This document shows, piece by piece, positions 10,948 through 24,297 of a stretch of 64,000 nucleotides of DNA; the first letter of the stretch is position 1, and each line of letters begins with the position of its first letter. A program made the position numbers and the translations under genes. The stretch is from Prinsepia uniflora (taxonomy: Eukaryota; Streptophyta; Magnoliopsida; Rosales; Rosaceae). Under the pieces are notes generated by a model, which saw nothing but the letters and a program-made list of their open reading frames with translations, was not told where the DNA came from and did not search any database. The DNA is taken from contig CM064861.1 of assembly GCA_032719365.1 (NCBI GenBank), positions 93,818,721-93,882,720 on the forward strand, read 5' to 3'.

Positions 10948-13900
10948 ATGTCTGGCCGCAACTTCCAAGGCGGTCGCCGAGGCGGTCCCAACTCTGGAGG
11001 AGGCCGCCGTGGCGGTGGTCGTGGGGGCAGAGGAGGAGGAGGCGGTCGTGGAGGTGGACGCGGCGGCGGTGGTGAACAGCGCTGGTGGGACCCGGTCTGG
11101 CGAGCAGAGCGACTGAGGCAACAAGCTGCGGAGGTAGGTTTAATTTATACTGCGGATTGATTTGGTTAATTGAATTTGAAGGTGATTAGAGAGTCAGAGT
11201 CCATGTGGTAACGAATACGATTATGGATAGCAGATGGAAGTTCTTGATACGACGGAATGGTGGGGCAAGATGGAGCAGATGAAGAACGGAGCGGAGCACG
11301 AGATGGTAATCAAGCGTAATTTTAGTCGGAATGATCAGCAAGTCCTATATGACATGGCTTATGAACTGGGGCTTTACTTGTAAGTGGCCTGCCTAACTAA
11401 ACTAAAGACATTATATCAAACAGTTTGTGTGCATCCTCGTCTTTTTTATATTTGCGATCAAGGACTCGAGCATATTGATCTTACAATTTCGATTTTTGAT
11501 GGCTTCTTATGCTTGTTGGAAGAAAGTCATGCATATAATAAAGGGAAGGCCCTTGTGGTGAGCAAAGCTCCGTTGCCGGATTACCGGGCTGATCTTGACG
11601 AGCGCCATGGTTCCACACAGACAGAGGTATAACTTTTCTTATTCTCCATTGCTACAAAATGCTTTGAAGTTTGGACCCAAGTATTTATTTTTTACATTTT
11701 CCACAGATTAGAATGTCTACTGAGACTGCCCAGAGAGTTGGGAGTCTTTTGCACATCTTACCCTCACAGGGGGAGGTATCTGCCAATGTGGCTTCTGGGT
11801 CAGGCCAAGGAAGCAAACAAATTTTGTGTAGTGTAAATACAGCCAAGCCTGTCTCGCTGCTAGAGCCGGGTACTCTCAAGGAGAAAGAGATACTCAGCAT
11901 TCAACTTAAGGAGAAGCAGGAAAAAATGAAGGTACATATTTGGATATCAAACTTTGGGTTTTATAGTGTAAGTTACTATTTTGATGTAGTAAGAATACTA
12001 CCTATTTTATTGCAGTAAAAATAAATCTTCTTCTTCTTGGTTACTTATGCACAGGTAAGCAACAGTTTGAAAGCAATGCAGTTGTTTCGAGAAAAGCTCC
12101 CTGCATTCAAAATGAAGTCTGAATTCCTGAGAGCTGTGTCAGAAAATCAGGTGCAATATCTTGTCCTCGTTTCATTTGAAATTTTCAGTTTTTAATGAAG
12201 AATCTATTCAAGCTGAACTTTCATTAGGAACTGATATTTAGCATTTGCAATGTTTATTCCAGTTTAAAACAAAAATAAAGATGTTTGCCATCAGCTGCAC
12301 AGAGAGAGTAGAAATTATGAACAATCTATTTGGAATACTCTGTGGTTTCTGTAGATTCCGTTTATTAGTCGGCGGATTTGTAAAATATGTAACACCATTT
12401 TGAGATAGCTTGGCAATGACTAACGAGGCAGATGCGTTTCTTATTCTTATTTGTTTTGTTCACAACGCAGGTCTTGGTAGTCTCTGGGGAGACAGGTTGT
12501 GGAAAAACAACACAGCTTCCTCAATTCATTCTAGAGGATGAGATTTCACGCCTTCATGGTGCTGACTGCAATATAATATGCACACAACCTCGTCGTATTT
12601 CTGCTGTGTCTGTTGCAGCTCGAATATCCTCTGAACGGGGAGAGGATCTTGGTGAAAGTGTTGGTTATCAGATCCGTCTTGAATCAAAGCGTTCTGCTCA
12701 AACAAGACTACTATTTTGCACCACTGGAGTATTACTTCGACAGTTGGTAATATTATTTATGTTTACAACACCTGGTTTATTGTACTCTGATTAGTCCTTG
12801 TTTTCCTTAATGAGATGCCCTACAACCAACAGTATCAATATAGTTTTTTAACTGTCTGGACATGGAAGTTGTTTGATGTGTAGCTTGATTCAGTCCTTCA
12901 TTTTATCTTGGTTCTAGCACCTTGAGATATATATTCTGTTTGATTATTCATCGGGAAAACAACTAGGAATAGTGGTGCTACTGTTTCCTTAGCAGTTATT
13001 ATTTGTCTTCCTAGCACCCAAAAGGTAAATGTTAAATTCTGTAAACAGCACATGCATTAATGAATTAGAAACAATTGGTAGTAAAAAATACACTCAGATT
13101 TTAAGAAGCGAGTATTCCTCTGCCTTTTATTTTATGTCAAACTGTCATTTTCGGGATTATTTTTTCTAGTTTTTATAAGTAATAGTAAAAACATGTATGT
13201 ATCATGTATACTTACACATTCTAAGTTACCTTATTATGCTCTATAACTTAATACACATGTCATGAGCGCCATTGTATTGAGAATCTTACTGAAACTTGGA
13301 ATCTACGCTATCTGTGACAGCATTCATTATATTTCTTATGTTTGATGTTTCACTGCAGGTTCAAGACCCAGAATTAACTGGCGTGAGTCACTTGCTAGTT
13401 GATGAAATCCATGAAAGAGGCATGAATGAAGACTTCTTACTAATAATTTTGCGGGACCTTCTTCCTCGGCGTCCTGATCTTCGATTAATTCTGATGAGTG
13501 CTACCATAAATGCTGACTTGTTCTCCAAGTACTTCTGGAATTCTCCAATGATACACATACCGGTATACTCTTCTTTTTCTTTTATACGTATATCTTTTAG
13601 ATTTTTCAACTTATATGTTGGTTTAAATGTGATTCTTGTTGACAAATGGCAGGGATTAACATTCCCTGTGGAAGAGTTATTTCTTGAAGACATTCTGGAG
13701 AAAACTCATTACGTTGTCAAGTCAGAGTTTGACAACTTTGAGGGGGGGAATTCCAGGAGAAGAAGGAGACAGCAAGATTCCAAGAAGGACCCTTTAACTG
13801 AATTATTTGAGGCAATCTAACATTCCCTATCATTCTGCCTTTTCTTACCCATTAGAAATCTACCTAATTATCTTCAAATAGACATTTCTAATACTTGTAC

Positions 13901-16900
13901 ATGGTTTGACAAATGATACAGCTCTTGGGGCGATAATATTGTTGATCACATGAGATTTGTAATCAAAGAATATTTTGGGTTTCTTAATTTTAGCTTCGAA
14001 GTTCTTTCATTATGCCTGTTAATTACTTATGAGGATAATACTTTGGGCATGCAGGATGTTGATATTGATGGTCATTACAGAAGTTACAGCACGTCTACAA
14101 GAAAGTCTCTTGAAGCCTGGTCTGGTTCACAGCTTGATTTGGGTCTGGTAAAGCACTTCTTTTATCACCAGCATGTTGCATTTGTTTGTTTGAGTGAGTA
14201 GTTACTTTCATGTTTAATGGAGAAACGAACTCCTGTTCTGTATTAAAAATGGATAAAACAACTTTGCATTACAAATCATAATTTTTTTTTTTTTTTTTTG
14301 CAGGTGGAGGCAACGATTGAACGTATATGTCGGCATGAGAGAGATGGAGCAGTCCTTGTGTTCCTCACCGGCTGGGATGACATTTCAAAGTTACTAGACA
14401 AAATTAAGGGAAACAGATTCCTTGGAGATCCCACAAAGTATATGGTTCTTCCCCTGCATGGATCAATGCCTACCGTCAATCAGCGTGAAATTTTTGATCG
14501 CCCTCCCCCAAACAAAAGGTAATGCATATAATGCTGGAAAAGACTTCTGTTGTACTCGTGCATTCAGATTCATCATTTGATCTTACCTTCTATAATGCTT
14601 GCGATTCTTATCCTTGTGGGCTATATGGTGTCAATATTATCAACTATAAATCATTATGCTGAGTATGTGCTTCAATTTGTTGGACTGACTGAAAATGGAT
14701 TCTTTTCTTGTTCCCCAACAGTTTGCCAATCACTATCACTACCCTGCACAATCCACAAAATTATAATTTATTAACACGTGCCTCTCCCTGCTTTTATTTT
14801 TTGACCTTTTTTTTTCCAAATACTAAGCTTTCTTAATTTATTATTCAGAAAAATTGTGCTGGCAACAAACATAGCCGAGAGTAGTATCACTATAGATGAT
14901 GTTTTGTATGTGATAGACTGTGGAAAGGCAAAGGAAACCAGTTATGATGCTTTAAACAAGTTGGCTTGTCTTTTACCATCTTGGATTTCAAAGGCTTCAG
15001 CACATCAGGTATAATGTACTGGCTTAAGTAGCTTAATTGGAGGTCTTACCTATTTTAACTCATTAAGACTGTTCCAAACTGGGTCCATTTTTTGTTTGTC
15101 AAAATAAACATTGAGTATGTTGCTTTGGTGAGATTACTTCAGAGACGAGGGCGTGCTGGCCGTGTGCAACCCGGAGTTTGTTACAGACTATATCCAAAAA
15201 TGATCCATGATGCAATGCTCCAGTATCAATTACCTGAAATACTCCGGACACCTTTGCAAGAGCTTTGCCTCCACATCAAAAGTTTGCAGCTTGGAGCTGT
15301 TGGGCCATTTTTGGCAAAGGCACTTCAGCCACCGGATTCTCTTGCTGTTCAAAATGCAATCGAACTTCTCAAAACGATTGGAGCTTTAGATGATGTAGAG
15401 GAACTTACTCCACTTGGTATGTATTGCTATATGTGATTTATGTCTTTAACGAATATCATCTCTGGTAGTTGACTGGAAAATCTTGCATAACAGGTCGCCA
15501 TCTTTGCAAACTGCCATTGGATCCAAACATTGGGAAGATGCTGCTAATGGGATCTATCTTTCAATGTGTGAATCCTGCTTTAACAATCGCAGCTGCCCTC
15601 GCTCATCGTGACCCATTTGTCCTACCAATAAATAGGAAAGAGGATGCTGATGCTGCAAAAAGATCCTTTGCTGGTGATTCTTTCAGGTAAGAAGCTCATT
15701 AATCTGAGCTGCATTCCTGAATTTTACAAGGTTGACCTTGTTCTTTATCTTATTTTATTCAATTATTTTATGTAGTGATCACTTAGCTCTTGTCAAAGCT
15801 TTTGAGGGGTGGAAGGAAGCAAAACGCAACGGAACTGGGAAGGCGTTCTGTTGGGACAACTTCTTATCCCCGGTAACCTTGCAGATGATGGAGGATATGA
15901 GGATGCAGTTTTTAGATCTATTATCGGATATTGGCTTTCTTGACAAATCCAGGGGTCCTAATGTAAGCTCTTTAGATATTAATGACCCATTCGGTAAATC
16001 TTTTTGTGATCTGTGTCTTTATTTTTATTTTTATTTTTTTATAATCAAAGATAGGGAGAGAGGAGAGAGAAGAAAGTTGAGAGTGGGAAAAGGGAAAGTA
16101 TATATAGAACGGTTATTAATCAAAAACTGAAAACAATCAAAATGGAACCAAACTAACCCAAGTTTCTCTTGTTCAACTGCTATTTTCCATTTAATTTTTA
16201 ACATTTCAATTAGGCTCCACCTGATCGTCTTGTTCATGCTGCACTTTTTCAACTGTCTGTCATTCACAATTTACCTTGCAAGTTGTGTCATCAAGTAGCC
16301 TGCGTCTATCCAAACCAGGATGGATTGCAGGGAAACTAAATCTAAAATGTGCTTGCAGGCTTACAATCAGTACAGCCAAGACTTGGAGATGGTGTGTGCA
16401 GTCCTGTGTGCTGGGCTCTATCCGAACGTTGTGCAGTGTAAAAGAAGAGGAAAGCGGACAGCCTTCTACACTAAAGAAGTCGGTAAAGTTGATATCCATC
16501 CTGCATCAGTCAATGCCGGGGTTCATTCATTCCCTCTCCCATACATGGTTTACAGTGAAAAAGTGAAGACAACCAGCATCTTCATCCGAGACTCCACAAA
16601 TATATCAGATTATGCCTTACTTCTGTTTGGCTGTAGTCTTATCCCCAGCCAGACTGGGGAGGGCATCGAGATGCTCGGAGGTTACCTTCATTTCTCGGCA
16701 TCAAAGAGTGTTTTAGAATTGATTCGGGTAACAACTCTCAAAATCTTATGCTAATAAATTTGTAGCTTCCTGTACAATGTTATGAAGAGTTGTATTTTTT
16801 TTTTTTTTGGCAGAAATTGCGCGGTGAACTTGACAAGCTTCTAAACAGGAAGATTGACAACCCGGGATTGGATGTCTCTAGCGAGGGAAAGGGAGTGGTT

Positions 16901-16945
16901 TCTGCTGTTGTTGAGTTATTGCATAGTCAGAATGTACGATACTAA
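10948..16945 (+). CDS. DExH1: DExH-box ATP-dependent RNA helicase, DExH1-like (DEAH/RHA family)
   Basis: Superfamily 2 helicase expected to unwind RNA using ATP. Exons: 10948-11133, 11234-11379, 11527-11626, 11707-11931, 12055-12150, 12471-12746, 13359-13562, 13653-13811, 14055-14147, 14304-14518, 14849-15008, 15143-15416, 15494-15686, 15776-15962, 16359-16727, 16814-16945. Frames join cleanly to 1004 aa with TAA at 16943. The N-terminus is a Gly/Arg-rich RGG-type tail (residues about 5-42). Motif I GETGCGKT is at 257-264, DEIH at 358-361, SAT at 390-392, and motif VI QRRGRAGR at 620-627. The HA2 and OB-fold-like region follows, ending in a conserved SQNVRY. Intron 8 appears to start with GC rather than GT (GAG|GCAATC at 13812). 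An in-frame ATG at 10840 would add 36 residues. The gene looks intact. The symbol rests on remembered similarity to Arabidopsis DExH1. Confidence 0.93.
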
Positions 16946-17544
16946 TTAAGTCTTTTCTTGGAATTCCAGTTTTGGAGCGTTTTGCAGCAAAATTTTGTCC
17001 CGTTTTGTAATCAGTTCTGGATAAAGGTGTCAGTAAATTTTTTTTGCTGATTTATTGATTCAAAATTTATGAGAAGGAAATATGAATGTTAACAGTTTTC
17101 TCAAGTTTGTGTTTTGATGTGGGATGCAATTGATTCGATTCTCCTTCTCTATCATTATTTGAGTTGGATGCTTCCCCTTTGTTGAAGAGGGAGCTGGATT
17201 TGGATTTCCTAACAAAGTTAAATTTGTTACAAAATTTGGATGGATTTGAATAAGTAGATGTAACACTCATGAGAGGGATTTATCATGATTCTATGCGCAT
17301 AGTCATTTCAGATGTTTCTTTACTTGTTTTTCTAATTCAAATTTTAGCGTACATCTACAATAAAATTCTAATCAAGAATCTTAGCCGTATTATGAAATAC
17401 AAATCCATATCCCTTCTTAAACAAAATCCAAATCCTTTCTTAAACAAATGGAGCTAATGGTTTGCCAAAAAATTGATTATGGTCAGTTAATGTGTATAGA
17501 AATTGATGATTAGTTGATTTTCAATTAAATGGTGATGGTTTGCT
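16946..17544. other. 3' flank of helicase gene, no gene seen
   Basis: AT-rich sequence holding the helicase 3' UTR and intergenic DNA up to the MULE target duplication. Reading frames are short and have no recognisable content. Confidence 0.5.
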
Positions 17545-17698
17545 TTTCATTTAGACTTTTTAAGCTAAATGCAATAGAAACAGGAAACACGATCTCAAAA
17601 TGCATCAGAAACATAAATTTGCCTCAATATGCTGCAGGAACAGATACATTGTCAAGATTGTTGCACAAACTAACTAACAGTTTCACAAGCGCCGTGTA
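17545..17698 (+). repeat. Left TIR of the MULE with 9-bp target duplication
   Basis: The duplication copy is 17545-17553 (TTTCATTTA) and the TIR is 17554-17698. It aligns along its whole length with the reverse complement of 29237-29373, with scattered substitutions and small gaps. The divergence between TIRs suggests an old insertion. Confidence 0.85.
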
Positions 17699-17886
17699 TA
17701 ATGCAGACCTAGCATCTATGTGGCACCTAAGTGTCATGTAATGGCTGGGTATTTTAGTCAATTTGTGGGGACGAAGATGTGTAGAAAATAGACATCGATG
17801 AAGTGATTCGAATTCAAAATCGTGAGGACTTGAAACCCAGGGATTCAAATTTGGCCAAGAAGGAGGTGAAATCCAAATGAAACGAA

Positions 17887-18372
17887 ATGGAAAATCGCAA
17901 GTTTTCCTACTGTCAGAACCGCGATATGGATGAGACTGGAGGGTGGGAGCAACATCGAAGATGTCTTTGTGGGAAGGTGGCCACAGTGAAAACATCATGG
18001 ACCGATGATAACCCAGGCAGGATATTTCCAGTTTGCCCAGATGGTCGGGTAAGTTATAGTTTTAGACAAAATTGGGCGTGGATTTGTGTTTGAAGGTATA
18101 TTGCTACTTGCATTGTTGCCCATGAAGTTTCTTTGTTGCCTGTTTAGGATTGATTTTGAAGTTTCTTCTATGCAATTGATGATTGATATCCTAAGCGTAT
18201 TAATACTGGTTTGATATATAATTCTTAATTTGTTGTGATATTGCAGGTTAGGGGTCATAATTCTCGTGGCAAATGGTGTAACTATTGGGAGTGGTTAGAT
18301 CCGAAGATGTGCAAAAGGCCAACAAAGATAATTTCAGGGTTGCTAAGGAAGCTAGATATAGGAGAAGAGTAG
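17887..18372 (+). CDS. Small GRF-type zinc-finger protein carried by the MULE
   Basis: Two exons, 17887-18048 and 18247-18372, joined by a GT-AG intron, give 95 aa with no disruption. The protein has the GRF zinc-finger pattern: CLCGK, then SWTDDNPGRIFPVCP, then WCNYWEWLD. GRF fingers are known in nucleic-acid-handling proteins such as NEIL3, APE2 and TOP3A, and many short plant GRF proteins of unknown role exist. There is no catalytic domain and no membrane segment. The gene points toward the transposase in a convergent layout like mudrA/mudrB of maize MuDR, though GRF is not the MURB fold as far as I know. Unlike the transposase it is intact. A role in transposition or DNA binding is inference. 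Confidence 0.75.
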
Positions 18373-19088
18373 TTGTAGAAAGAGAAAATGAAGGAGTTTA
18401 AGCTTAGGATTACACTTGTGATAGCTTTGGTTGTACTACTTGGTATTTTGTATTGGTTAGCTAAAATGGTTGAAGTGTCTTAGGTGGTTAAGTCCTAGTA
18501 TGCTTTGTATGATGTGCAAGTGTCTTGTATGATGTATTGCAAGTGTTTAATGTTACGAGATGATGGAATTTAGACAATCTCTTTGGTTATGAAATGACAT
18601 GGATTGAACATGAATTCACTTGTGGCACTTTAAACATAAAACAATTTTGAGTATTAAAAATTGAGCATGTTGACCATTACAAAAGGATTACTTGACAATT
18701 ACTAAAGGATTAGTTGATCATTACAAAACGGTTACTTCATCATATTGCACTACATGGTACCAAATGCATAAAAGAAAGATTAAAATGTGTCTGTTAGAAC
18801 ATTGAGCTAGTAAGCTGGTCTCTAATAATGATGCCAATGGGGCAAAAGTTCATTTGCCCTTTTCAACCAATCTTTGTTGGTTGGCTTTTGTTTTGGTTTT
18901 GACTTTGGATTTGCCTTTGCAGATGATTTTAATCTCTTTAGTTTGAAACTATCAACTGGACCTTCTTCTTGTGAGACCTGACTACTTTGAGAAGCCGATA
19001 TTAGTTTTGTGATTGGTTGAGATCGTGGTTTAGCTGCGACCCTTTTGAGTCTATTTATTCTGGAAGGGGAGCTCGATGAGGTCATTGT

Positions 19089-22006
19089 TGTAACGACCCG
19101 TCACGGAAGTCGGGATTATATTAGTAGTTAATGATGGATTAACGAAGAGAATCGGTGATTAGTTGGATACTTTTGGACAGACGGCACAGAATGACGATTT
19201 TGCCCTTTGAATGGGCAAAATGTTGACTTTTAGTTCGGACGGTCCATTGGGCATTGACCGATGACCGTGACGTAGTTCGGGACGTCACGAGTCCGTAGAC
19301 ATGTGGCACGCCCGATTCCGACATCCGAGGAGGAAGTTATGATGTTCGGAAGGTTGAGGGCACTTTCGTAAATTGGTTAAAAATGAGGCATTTGTTGACT
19401 TTTTGTTTGACCATTAGTTTTCATGCAAACCGAGGACCGTTAGATAGGTCTCGACGTCCTGAGTACAACGACAGGCGGCACGCTGTCATCGGACGTCGGA
19501 CGGTTAAGTTATGGGTCTATGAAGTGAAGGGTAAAATGGTAATTTCGACATTTAGGGGCAATTTGGTCTTTTGGCACATTGGGATTTGTGTGCAACCGGT
19601 TTGGGACACCTGGTGCAGTGTAATTGGTTTTTTTTAGCTGACCACAGGTGAAAGGACACTTGGCTATCTCCTAGAGGGTTCTGGCCACATCCTATACGGT
19701 TATAGGTTTTAAATTTGGGCTTAATCGATCAAAATGGGAAAAACGGGAGAGAAACATAGTGGTCTGTGTGTGGCCGTGCAATCGCGTGATCCTATCACTC
19801 CTCTGTGAGTGGTGTGTAGAGGTAATTGAGGGACTAGACTGAGGATTGTTGCCACCGTAAGGACTGCCGTGGGTGGCAGTCCTGAGCCATGAAATTTCCT
19901 GCAAACCGTGACCTGCAAACTGTGACCTCCACCATATACAAAACCTTGAAACCTCACCCTTTGTTGCCACTCTGTGAAGGAAAGATGACAGGGAGGCAGA
20001 GCTGCAGCTAACAACCGCCACGGCGGTAGGCACGGCGGACGGTATGAAAACGCCCAGTTTTAGTTTGAAAATGGTAAACTCCATTTTGATGAGTGGTGAT
20101 CGAATTGATTACTTGAGTAGGTTTCTGAAGGCTTCAAAGTGATGTTTGGACTAAAAACCACGAGCAAGGGTGGCCTGGAGCTTGGAAACAGAGATGGGAT
20201 AAATTGAAGGAAGGACGGTCGATCTAAGAGGTACTTTTCTACCTGGTTTTCTATGTTTTCAAGAGTTAAAACAAGTGGTCAGATTAGGACAAAGATACTA
20301 GGATTAAAATGGTTGGAATTGGACTCAAAATGGACACAAACCCGCCATCGCCGGTTCGGTTGGACCGGGCCGGTTCGAACCGGTCAGCGAGAAGTTGAAG
20401 ACAATGAATAGTGTGGCGCGCGTGGGCCTCACGCGCAGCCCCTTTGGGCGGCGCGTGGAGCCTAGTTTGGGGAAGTTTCCAACACGACTTTTAAAGTATT
20501 CGATGTAACGAACATTTTGGCACTGGTTTCGAGACGATCGGACATCGTCTCGATATGTTTCGGGAGGTCCGAAGGTTTTAGGCCTCAGTTAAAAATAGTT
20601 AAAAATATGGGAAAATTATGGCGCTTTAGTATGACCTTTGTGAAATAGTTTGTAACCTTAGTATGGGATTTGGACAGGTTCAGAAAAGACGAGGATAGTG
20701 GAACGGCCGGGAACGGTGTAAGTGCACGCGTATCGAGGCGACGTCGGAATGGTCTGTGAGTGGACTTCGTTTTCTAACTCTTGATGCATGCATATATGTT
20801 TTAATATGTTTTCATACGTGATTCTATGATCTTGATGGTTTACAGTTTTGCACGATTTTCGAGGTATTTTACGAAATTTCACATTTTACGAGATTTCGAA
20901 CGATCTTGTGATTTGACGATGGTTTTCATGGTTTGATTTTGGGATTTGAAACATGGTTTGATTTCAATGATTTGAAAAGGATTTCGGAAAAGTGATGTCG
21001 GGCTTGGAGCCCTGTTCATGTGAAATGAGATTTCGGGTTTGGTCTACGAAGTTTGGAAAAGAAGTCTGGAATTGGGTTCGGGACGATGGTTCCGGATGCC
21101 GTCTTACGGAATCATCGTTGCGAATTCGACTGTGGATTTTCTGTGGTTTTCACTGTTGCTTGGAAAAATGGTTTTGGGTTTAAAGACCCGGAAAAAGAGA
21201 AAACCCCACTGGATCTGGTTTTGAGTTTAAAGACTCGGATTGATTGACGGGGAGAGGGCCCTGGATTGATATGTTTTGAGTTTAAAGACTCGGTATATGT
21301 TTTGAGTTTAAAGACTCAGATATGATACCACCCGAGGCCTGTAATTGTGTTTTGAGTTTAAAGACTCGGATATCCCGGGAAGGCCTGGTTATTGCGCATT
21401 GTATTTTGAGTTTAAAGACTCGGGCGCACTTGAGATCCAGTAAACTATTCATATTTTTCACTAGTTTTCCGATGTTTTAGGCAGTGGCCCGGATGAATTG
21501 GATTTGATGAGTTTTGGGACTGAGTTCCCGGATTTGAGGTTGATTTGTGATTTGAGACTGAGGCCTGGATTTGAATAACGGTTTTGATACGGGTTTTCAA
21601 ATGGTTTTTCTTGGATGGTTTTTGATATGAGTGGTTTCATGACTTGAATTGACATGCATGTATTGGTTTTTGCGTGGAGGGTATAACTATAATTGTTTTA
21701 TTGAACTGTTTTTAAACTTATTCTTTATTTGTGTCCACTCACAGTTTTTTCGTGTTTTCGATACCCTCCAGGTTGTTGCGGCACGGGCTGTTGGTCGAGA
21801 GAGACGGAGACATCACACCTGCGATCCACAGTATTTCGGTATACTCTGGGAGGACCGGTACTTTTTCGGATGGTTGGTTCGAGAATCCCTTGTCCGACTT
21901 ATGTCACATGCAGGTTGGACGTCAGTTTAGCCTTCGTGTCATGCGTAAGTTAGACGGGATCGGGATTTAGCCCTTAACCCCGGGGGATTAGGGGTGGGTC
22001 CTGTCA
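19089..22006 (+). mobile_element. Solo LTR, Tekay-like gypsy family (copy D)
   Basis: Begins TGTAACGACCCGTC and ends GGGTCCTGTCA. The perfect 5-bp target duplication is ATTGT (19084-19088 and 22007-22011). Length is 2918 bp, inserted in the C-terminal coding part of the MULE transposase. Marks: GTGAGTGGAC 20756-20765 and partner GTCCACTCAC 21733-21742. The second pair is GGAGGGTAT 21676-21684 and ATACCCTCC 21761-21769, immediately followed by AGG. Units of GAGTTTAAAGACTCGG repeat at about 21175-21425. Confidence 0.93.
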
Positions 22007-22365
22007 ATTGTGGGCTGCGACTTGAATCAGTTTGGGAGGAATGTGGTGCTAGAGGTTGGGAGAACTACGATGATGCAGGCTGGGAAAACTCTAGTGCTGC
22101 AAGCTGGAAGGACACTAGTGTTGCATGCTGGGAGGACTTCTTCCCTCTCTTCACATGAACACAAAATTTGAGCAAAAACTGAAATTCAATGAACTCAATT
22201 TGAGATTAGACATTTTGTTCATGATTCATACTGATACTAAATTTTGTTGTTTCATGTGCATTTTAAGACTACATTTTGTTGAACCAAGTGAATTTTGAGA
22301 CTAAATGTTGGTGTTCCTAGTGCCTAGAAATAAATAATTCAGTATTTCAATTATAGTTCAGCATG

Positions 22366-22441
22366 AAGTCAACATCAATTCACAATCAACTCAACATCAA
22401 TTCACAATCAACTCAACATCAATTCACAATCAATTCAACAA
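22366..22441. repeat. 22-bp tandem repeat, about 3.5 copies
   Basis: The unit CAACATCAATTCACAATCAACT (22 bp) repeats with little change just downstream (in transposase sense) of the zinc-knuckle piece. It is a minisatellite-like array with no known role. Confidence 0.8.
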
Positions 22442-22910
22442 GTACTAGATGAGGTAATGAACACTTATCAGTTGCTTATCCAAAGTTCCAGACTTTGCAG
22501 CTCTGGTAGCCTCTATTTCTTTCCTCTTTTCTTGCTTATACCTGAACTCTGCTTCCTTTGTAGGGTCTACTAGTTGTGTACATGCATTTCTCTTGAGTCT
22601 ATTAGCCCCACAATTACCACATCTGATTGTAGAATGGTATCTTGGGTACTTGTTAGGATTTTGAGGTGCCTCCTTATTATGCCCTTTCTTCCTTTTTATC
22701 TTTTTTTTGGACAATAATTTCCTTTTCATCTTAGGCCTCACGGGCTGCTTTTGATATTTAGAAGGCTTCAATATTGGGGCACCTACTTTCTCCCATTGGT
22801 CTTCATTGAGGACATGATGGATGATCCCCTCATATGTCTTCGTATAGGCCTATAAATATTAACAATGATGTACAAACATCTCTGAATTGCCCTTACTGCG
22901 TCTTATTACA

Positions 22911-23040
22911 CTACATGCATGTGGGCAGATTATCCCACTTAAGTCGAACCTTCTACAAGAGCAAGTACGCGGCGTACTGCACTACATGCATGTGGGCAGA
23001 GTATTTCACTTAAGTCGAACCTTCTGCAAGAGCAAGTACG
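22911..23040. repeat. 71-bp tandem duplication in the SWIM finger region
   Basis: The block beginning CTACATGCATGTGGGCAGA occurs at 22911 and again at 22982, with a few substitutions. It duplicates part of the SWIM-finger coding stretch, so the transposase carries an extra partial copy of its zinc-binding segment. Confidence 0.8.
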
Positions 23041-24297
23041 ACGTTTGAGGTCCACTGAAACCCGTCTTCCAAATGGATGAAGGACCTCAAATATGTTATT
23101 CCCACAATGTGTAGGGATTAACCTTTGCCTGTTCTTCTCATAATCCTCTAATATTGCCTGAATTGTTTTCCACAAGGTGTCCATTCCAAAGTTGACCCTT
23201 GTCTCGTTTCCTAGCCATCAAGGCAGTGATGTATTACCTTACTTTATCCAAAATAGACAATATAGGCTTGGTTCTATACGACACTAGCGCTTTGTTGAAT
23301 GCTTCAGATATCTTGTTTAGCAGAATGTCACATTTGAAATCAGTTCTAAAATGGGACCTGCATCACTGCCTAGCATCTCGTTCTCTTAACCGTTGGGCTG
23401 CCCTGGGATTAAACTCTTCCATCCTCCTTATCTCTTCTTGATACCAAGGAATGGTAGTGGCCTTTGCAATATTATCCATATGTTCCTTTAAAACCATCCC
23501 TTTATAAGATTGATTAAAGTTTTCATACAAGTGCCTATGGCAATAACGGTGCTCTGCATTGGGGAAAGCATGACCAACCGCCTCTAGCAACCCTTTCTGC
23601 TTGTCTGTCATCACCAACAACTCATGACTGTTCTCGAGTTCCAAGTCTTGCTGTAAAATCTCCAAAAACCACTTCCAATAGCTGAAATTTCCCACCTCAC
23701 ATAGAGTATATGCTAGTGGAAACATCATCCATGCCTATTGCAGATAAGATTTGTCCTGGGTGAATGCATTTAATGTGGCAGACATCCAAACCTAAAAAAT
23801 ATATGCATCCTTTTGTCCATCCATCTTTACAAGCCTTGAAGCACACGTAAACTCTCTCAAATCTTGCAACCACATCTTCCTCCAATTCAAACTTTAGCAC
23901 CACATTTGATCTAAGATTTGACTTCAGCAATTGTACACAATACTCTCCAACTATTTCATACCGTCTTTGGCATGATCCTTCAATTAGCTCCTGAATGACT
24001 TTTCTTACCCTATAGCATGTGGATATTGATGGTTTATACCCAATATCAGTACACACCGTTTCTTGGAATTCTGCAAAATCTTACTTGTTACTGATAAGCC
24101 GACTAGCATACTGCTTCACCATCCATTTCACATTGGCATGAATGTTGTGAGTGTCAGTTCCACATATGTGCTCCTCATTCAACTCTCTAATATGCAGACA
24201 CTTACTGCCTTCGAATGAGGAAGCCAATATAGTAAATGGACATTCACTAGTGCATTTAATCCGAATATGATCAGGTTGATTTCTCTTGAACTTTAGC

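Noticed and set aside
14281..14300. Long T run before helicase exon 10
   Set aside because: It is the polypyrimidine tract of the intron 9 acceptor; nothing unusual beyond its length.
22007..22140. Degenerate GCTGGGA...ACTAGTG repeats resembling a coding repeat on the plus strand
   Set aside because: The stretch is the C-terminal part of the transposase read on the minus strand, between the two pieces of the split gene. The plus-strand frame is short and unsupported.
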